Below, in pieces: positions 24,732 through 28,629 of a stretch of 28,629 nucleotides of DNA. Made by a program: the position numbers and the translations under genes. The notes beneath the pieces are model-generated. The model did no database searches, was not told the origin of the DNA, and was given only the letters and a program-made list of their open reading frames with translations. Each line of letters starts with the position of its first letter. Position 1 is the first letter of the stretch. The stretch is from an uncultured Rickettsiales bacterium (GTDB lineage: Bacteria; Pseudomonadota; Alphaproteobacteria; Rickettsiales; UBA1997), in contig CATOJU010000001.1 in NCBI GenBank assembly GCA_951800555.1, positions 1 to 28,629 of the forward strand, given 5' to 3'.

Positions 24732-25213
24732 TGTTTTACTAATTCAAAAGTTATTGATTTTCTTAATCGCCCTGTGTCTATTAATGGATGACTACTGCCT
24801 TTTTGTCTAATAGTAGAGGGTGCATTTGGAGCCCAAGTACCATCTCCTAAATTTTCAAAACTATCTATTATAATATTCTGTGCTATTGCTCCTAATATAT
24901 TATATTTATCAATAGGACTTGCACTTTCATTAAAAATTACTTTATTAAAAGTTTTAGATTTATTTAATTCTTCTTTTAGATGATTTTTTAAAGGTTTACG
25001 AATAAAACTTCTTTCTGGTATATTTCTTTTTATACTTCCGAATTCTTGAATTAACCCTACTGTTGCAATAGTCGGGGGGAATTTCCCCCCTTCAGCATTA
25101 TCATATTTACCACCTAAAATCCCCACTTTTACAACATAATCCAACTTATCCAAGCTCTCCCTAAACTTTTTTAAGTTTTTATCATCAACTTCTATTTTAA
25201 TATTATTTTGCAT
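24728..25213 (-). CDS. HK97 gp10-like/virion morphogenesis neck protein
   Basis: A 161-residue protein with VVKVGILGG near residue 27, IATVGLIQEFGS near 48-59 and NIPERSFIRKPL near 63-74, the three hallmarks of HK97 gp10-like or phage virion morphogenesis proteins, plus a C-terminal PLIDTGRLRKSI. This family helps join head and tail or complete the tail. The motif order and length are normal and the frame is intact. Confidence 0.75.
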   Translation of the reverse strand: MQNNIKIEVDDKNLKKFRESLDKLDYVVKVGILGGKYDNAEGGKFPPTIATVGLIQEFGSIKRNIPERSFIRKPLKNHLKEELNKSKTFNKVIFNESASPIDKYNILGAIAQNIIIDSFENLGDGTWAPNAPSTIRQKGSSHPLIDTGRLRKSITFELVKQ

Positions 25214-25214
25214 A

Positions 25215-25793
25215 TCAAGTAATAGTTGTTGTTCCTCTTATTGTATATACTGCCCCTATAGTAAAAGGTATCAAATATTGTAAATATTTTAACCCAAAAC
25301 TTGTACTGGCAAAATATGAGTAATATGGACTTTGTAAATATTTTTGGGGTATTCCATAACTTGCACTCACACCATCAACTGATTTACTAGTTATTAAAAA
25401 ACTTCCTACTCCATTACTATTTGCCATATTTAAATCCATAACTAAATAATGTGCTGTTAAAAGCAAAAAAGCTATTTTCATTTTATCTTTATTATTTAGA
25501 AATAAATTTATATTAAAACTATTTCTAGCTTGTCCGAAAGCTTTATATAAATCGTTGTCGGTTATATAATCATATATATTGCCTATTGTTATTTGCCAAT
25601 AATCAGCTGATTTATCAGGTTCATTATTTTTATTATTATCTTGTAAAGAAATATAAAAATTATTGTTATAGTAAACTTTATTATCTTTAAAATAATTTAT
25701 TTCTTCATTCCAAATTATATCAGAAAAATATTGAAATTCTCTCGGAAAATAGTCCTTAAAATCTTCAGGAGTAAATAAATCTAGTTGTTCCAT
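25215..25793 (-). CDS. DUF4054-like head-tail connector with inserted binding-like segment
   Basis: A 192-residue protein. The N-terminus (TPEDFKDYFPREF) and the central AFLLLTAHYLVMDL, with a later YGIPQKYLQSPYYSYFAST and FGLKYLQYL, fit DUF4054 head-tail connectors, which sit at the head vertex between portal and neck. Residues about 34-68 (VYYNNNFYISLQDNNKNNEP, then YWQI) look like a carbohydrate-binding module of the chitinase type and interrupt the usual layout. A similar segment occurs in this prophage's tail fibre. It is one base from the next gene and two from the previous. Confidence 0.62.
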   Translation of the reverse strand: MEQLDLFTPEDFKDYFPREFQYFSDIIWNEEINYFKDNKVYYNNNFYISLQDNNKNNEPDKSADYWQITIGNIYDYITDNDLYKAFGQARNSFNINLFLNNKDKMKIAFLLLTAHYLVMDLNMANSNGVGSFLITSKSVDGVSASYGIPQKYLQSPYYSYFASTSFGLKYLQYLIPFTIGAVYTIRGTTTIT

Positions 25794-25795
25794 CT

Positions 25796-26029
25796 TTATT
25801 TATGTTTATTTTTATTTTTATTTTTAATAATAGTAGAAGTTATTTTTTCTTTTTTTTCTTCACTATTTTTTATTTCTTTTTTTTCTTCTTCAACAAATAA
25901 AGGTTTTATTTCATTAAAACATTTTACTTTATTATATTCTTCATTAGTTAAAGTAAAATATGTATTAGGTTCAATTCTTTTATCCCCTATTATATACACT
26001 CTTTTACTTTGATTTATAAAAGTTTTCAT
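25796..26029 (-). CDS. Small head/neck protein with Lys-rich tail
   Basis: A 77-residue protein. Residues 1-45 form a compact part (KRVYIIGDKRIEPNTYFTL) and the rest is a charged, Lys/Glu-rich tail likely to be disordered. It sits between capsid and connector genes on the same strand. The N-terminal part resembles short phage head-assembly proteins of this gene position, but I recognise no named family. A Shine-Dalgarno-like AGGAAG precedes the ATG. Confidence 0.55.
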   Translation of the reverse strand: MKTFINQSKRVYIIGDKRIEPNTYFTLTNEEYNKVKCFNEIKPLFVEEEKKEIKNSEEKKEKITSTIIKNKNKNKHK

Positions 26030-26052
26030 AATTCTTCCTATTTTATTAAAAT

Positions 26053-26073
26053 AAAAGGGGTATTTCTACCCCC
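26053..26073 (-). terminator. Terminator after major capsid gene
   Basis: GGGGTA/TACCCC (26057-26062 with 26067-26072) around a GAAA tetraloop, followed on the coding strand by TTTTATTTT. It lies seven bases after the major capsid stop, where partial termination would reduce expression of the tail genes relative to the capsid. Confidence 0.75.
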
Positions 26074-26079
26074 ATTTAA

Positions 26080-27030
26080 TTAGAATGTCAAATATAAAAC
26101 TTCTTGAGGTCTAAAAATTCTAACTCCTCCTACTTGTCCGTAGCCTACATTATAGAATGTATAATTATCAGCAGTATTGAAAGCATTTGTTTGATATTCA
26201 ACAGGTAAATCAAATACCATAACTTCTGGGTCTTTGTTATACAAACAATAGATATTTTTGCCTAATTGATTATATTCAGCTTGTGCATAAACAACTGGTA
26301 TAATTTTAAAGTCATCTCTTCTAGTTGCTCCCTTAAAAGCATCTTCTAAATATTCTAATTTAGTTTTAATAGGGAATTCAGCACTTGAAGAAGTTGATAA
26401 TCCCAAGAAATCTTGATAAGGAATAACCAATCTATTTGGTGTTGAAGTATAATCACTTTGTTTTGTATAAGCTCTTAATAAAGCACCAACTATTGATTGT
26501 AAATCTGTTGCAGACATAGCAGAAAATTCTTGTGTTAAATCTTCACTATCAATAGCAACTTCATCATTATTTAAAAGACCTTTACAGTTTTCAAATACTT
26601 TATTTCCTAAAAATACACAATCTTGTAGCATTAAGTCAAAGTTTCTTTTTCTAGCTTCTAATTGGTCCCCTATAAAGTCAAAGTTTGTTTCACCTCTATC
26701 TAAAGCAACTTTTAATTGTTCTAAATCTTTAATATTGTATACACAATATTTGTTCCATAAATGTCTAAAGTCAGTTCTTCCATTGTAATTTACACTAACT
26801 CTTGGCATTCTTGCTTGATTTGTATTATCGTCTTGAAAACCATCAAAACCATCAGTAGCATTGTCGTAAGCTTGCCATTTAAAAATACTATCAGCATAAG
26901 CCCCATTTCCTACATCTATTTGAATGTAATCAGGTATTGATATTGTATAAAACTTTTGTTTTACAACTTCTTTATCAATTTGAGTTAATGTTGTTATTGC
27001 TTGTCTATAAGCTTGTAAATTTGTATACAT
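26080..27030 (-). CDS. Major capsid protein (DUF2184 type)
   Basis: A 316-residue protein matching the DUF2184 major capsid family. YTISIPDYIQIDVGNGAYAD is the N-terminal arm region, KWQAYDNATDGFDGFQDD and PRVSVNYNG follow, with RKRNFDLMLQDCVFLG in the middle and NRLVIPYQDFLGL, then VGYGQVGGVRIFRPQ near the end. It forms the icosahedral shell. It is preceded by the decoration protein gene (20 bases) and followed by a strong hairpin terminator. The frame is complete, so the head genes look sound while the tail genes are damaged. Confidence 0.8.
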   Translation of the reverse strand: MYTNLQAYRQAITTLTQIDKEVVKQKFYTISIPDYIQIDVGNGAYADSIFKWQAYDNATDGFDGFQDDNTNQARMPRVSVNYNGRTDFRHLWNKYCVYNIKDLEQLKVALDRGETNFDFIGDQLEARKRNFDLMLQDCVFLGNKVFENCKGLLNNDEVAIDSEDLTQEFSAMSATDLQSIVGALLRAYTKQSDYTSTPNRLVIPYQDFLGLSTSSSAEFPIKTKLEYLEDAFKGATRRDDFKIIPVVYAQAEYNQLGKNIYCLYNKDPEVMVFDLPVEYQTNAFNTADNYTFYNVGYGQVGGVRIFRPQEVLYLTF

Positions 27031-27050
27031 ATTTAATCTCTTAATTATTA

Positions 27051-27881
27051 CTAAAATTCAATATAAATTTTTACTAAAGTATTAGCCGGTGCATCATGTA
27101 AAGCATAACCACATTTTACTAAACCTTCAGTTGCTGTTGTAGATGGCAAAACTTTTCCAGTATTTGCACCAGCAACATTACCAACAACACTTATAGCAAG
27201 TGGTGTTTTTAAAGCATCAAATAAATCTCCACTTGTACTTGATACAGCAACAGAGCTTGAAACCCCAGTTGTTGCAGATTTAACAAGAATATTATTTGTT
27301 CCATCAACAGTTGCAGTTGCAACACTTGCTAAAGCAGTATTTAAAACAGTTGCAACATCAGTTAATGTTGTTGCACTTGAAAAATCTAAAGCAGTAAGTT
27401 TTTTTTCTGCTCCATCAATAACAAAGTTAATTTCTCCACTAGTAATTGTTTTTAAATTTTCTAAATCTAAATTTACAAATTCCATATAACCAGCTGTTGC
27501 TTCGTTTCTTGTATCATAATAAGCTTCTTGTCCGCAATTAATTGCTGTTTCAGTAAGCATTAACATTATACAACCATTCAAAGCAACCCCTACTGTTTGA
27601 TTATTATCAACATATTCAGATTGCTTTATATTTTTAACTACAAAGCCTTTTAAAGTTTTAGTCAAAGTATCAGCAGTATCAGAGCTTAATACTTCTCTTA
27701 CTGTTGGCAAATAATCATTGCCAGGAACAAATACTAATAAATCACCAGCAGAAGTTGTTTGGTTCTCATTAGCATTATTCAATTTAGCATAAATAGGAAA
27801 ATCAATAGGTTGTATTAGTGTACCCCTTGCTCCTGTCTGTCTAAATTGATTTAATTTTTGTATATTTCCTAAAGTTGTCAT
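27051..27881 (-). CDS. Capsid decoration/structural protein
   Basis: A 276-residue protein directly upstream of the capsid gene. An N-terminal part (DFPIYAKLNN, then GDLLVFVPGNDYLPT) and the end (VKCGYALHDAPANTLVKIYIEF) form the core expected of a head decoration or cement protein. Residues 129-226 are a separate Thr/Ser/Ala-rich domain (FVIDGAEKKLTALDFSSA and SATTGVSSSVAV) homologous in pattern to the one inserted in the tail sheath. Such surface domains in virion proteins often serve for attachment or shell stability. Function is from position and sequence style. Confidence 0.62.
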   Translation of the reverse strand: MTTLGNIQKLNQFRQTGARGTLIQPIDFPIYAKLNNANENQTTSAGDLLVFVPGNDYLPTVREVLSSDTADTLTKTLKGFVVKNIKQSEYVDNNQTVGVALNGCIMLMLTETAINCGQEAYYDTRNEATAGYMEFVNLDLENLKTITSGEINFVIDGAEKKLTALDFSSATTLTDVATVLNTALASVATATVDGTNNILVKSATTGVSSSVAVSSTSGDLFDALKTPLAISVVGNVAGANTGKVLPSTTATEGLVKCGYALHDAPANTLVKIYIEF

Positions 27882-27907
27882 TTTAGTTTTCCAATAGTTA
27901 TTAATAA

Positions 27908-28432
27908 TTATAAAGAATATTTTTTATTTGTTTCGGCATATCTCTGTGATTTTGTATAAATAACAGGTGCTGAAATACTATTTCTTATTGAATTTTTTAA
28001 AGTATTTAAGATTGGCTTTTGTTCTGTTTTTTCTTCAAGTTTTTCTTCGCCATCTTCTCTTTGTTCTTCAACAATATTATTACATTTGTTGTCTTTTTCA
28101 CTTCTAGTTGATGGGTTGTAAGCATCTTTTTCTACAAGACCAATAATTGTTCTCCAAATTTCTTCACTTACTTTGCCTTTAAGAATACCACCAATTTCGT
28201 CAATAATTTTTCTTTTATCAACTCCTTCGTCATTTTCAATAATACTGTCGTCGTGGTCGCCTTCTTCTAACTCTTCCTTAAAGAATTTGTTAGTGTCAAC
28301 TATAGCATTTTCTTCTTCACCTTCGCCAAAGTCTACATTTAATTTTTCTGCTATTATAGCTAATAGCTTAAAAATATCATCCATTGTTGCACCTATTTCT
28401 TCAGGTGCTTCGTTTTTCTTTTTTCCAAACAT
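27908..28432 (-). CDS. Head scaffold/DUF2213-related C-terminal protein
   Basis: A 174-residue acidic protein. An internal stretch (GVDKRKIIDEIGGILKGKV, then EIWRTIIGLVEK) matches the C-terminal part of DUF2213 phage proteins, which join a capsid-maturation protease to a scaffold-like tail. The protease part is not here, so this gene encodes only the acidic, scaffold-like portion, perhaps a separate internal product. It lies upstream of decoration and capsid genes in normal head-gene order. Start is ATG 28430-28432. Confidence 0.58.
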   Translation of the reverse strand: MFGKKKNEAPEEIGATMDDIFKLLAIIAEKLNVDFGEGEEENAIVDTNKFFKEELEEGDHDDSIIENDEGVDKRKIIDEIGGILKGKVSEEIWRTIIGLVEKDAYNPSTRSEKDNKCNNIVEEQREDGEEKLEEKTEQKPILNTLKNSIRNSISAPVIYTKSQRYAETNKKYSL

Positions 28433-28629
28433 AGTTAATTTTATTAATTAATAAAAATTGTTAAAATATTAAATTGAGTAAAAACTCATTTTAATTCATG
28501 GCATTGCAACTTAAACAGTTTATTCCCAGTCATTATTCATTATTTATTATCAAGTAGAATATGCCAATATATTTTATCAAATAATAGATATAAACTATAT
28601 TCTACCATTTCCTCTGATTTACTATATCT
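28433..28629. other. Upstream gap at window edge
   Basis: No gene seen in these 197 bases. A short TGAGT/ACTCA hairpin (28477-28490) and a spaced 9-bp inverted repeat (28554-28562 with 28597-28605) are present. They could belong to the leader of the head genes or the end of an unseen gene. Confidence 0.4.

Noticed and set aside
28554..28605. Third structured RNA like those at 15114 and 15746
   Set aside because: It has a spaced 9-bp stem but no TTGACT-type promoter at the right distance and no T run after the stem.

Overview
The window is strongly AT-rich with tightly packed genes. Its housekeeping genes (DnaA, HU, a short alphaproteobacterial-type bL36, an IalB-family exported protein, DnaE, an ISC-type [2Fe-2S] ferredoxin, FabG) look alphaproteobacterial, and the bL36 and IalB-like proteins resemble rickettsial ones most. 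I infer a Rickettsiales-like, probably host-associated bacterium; no rRNA or other taxonomic marker is present to settle this.

Layout. Positions 36-2987 hold chromosomal genes on the minus strand: IalB-like protein, bL36, HU, DnaA. Positions 3369-8324 hold a two-gene type III restriction-modification system (mod then res, minus strand). mod is broken into two frames at a run of ten G residues, which looks like a phase-variable ON/OFF switch caught in an OFF length. Positions 8325-9385 hold no gene. They carry a 185-bp duplication in which one copy has been invaded by an 81-bp palindromic element; an identical element lies inverted nearby. dnaE (plus strand) follows, convergent with fdx and fabG (minus strand).

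From about 14650 to the right edge lies a prophage of contractile-tailed (myovirus) type, all structural genes on the minus strand and read right to left: head scaffold/protease-related protein, decoration protein, major capsid protein, head-tail connector and neck proteins, tail terminator, sheath, tube, tail-assembly chaperone with a -1 frameshift site, a remnant joining the tape-measure start to the spike end, a thymidine-kinase-like gene, a fused baseplate gene, DUF2612 baseplate protein, tail fibre, fibre-assembly protein, and a holin-like gene. Terminase, portal, integrase and lysin are not in the window.

The prophage looks defective. The tape measure and hub genes are missing, the tail fibre has an in-frame TAG and a probable 3' frameshift, and the fibre-assembly gene has an in-frame TAA. 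Between fibre-assembly and holin lies a cassette of two small genes that resemble phage-borne Barnase/EndoU/colicin/RelE-like nucleases. At the 3' end of each nuclease gene, on the opposite strand, sits a predicted small RNA. Each RNA has a promoter sharing the same 20-nt sequence, paired 5' and 3' ends and a terminal T run. These two nuclease-RNA pairs are the best candidate here for an undescribed system, possibly a toxin with an RNA partner.
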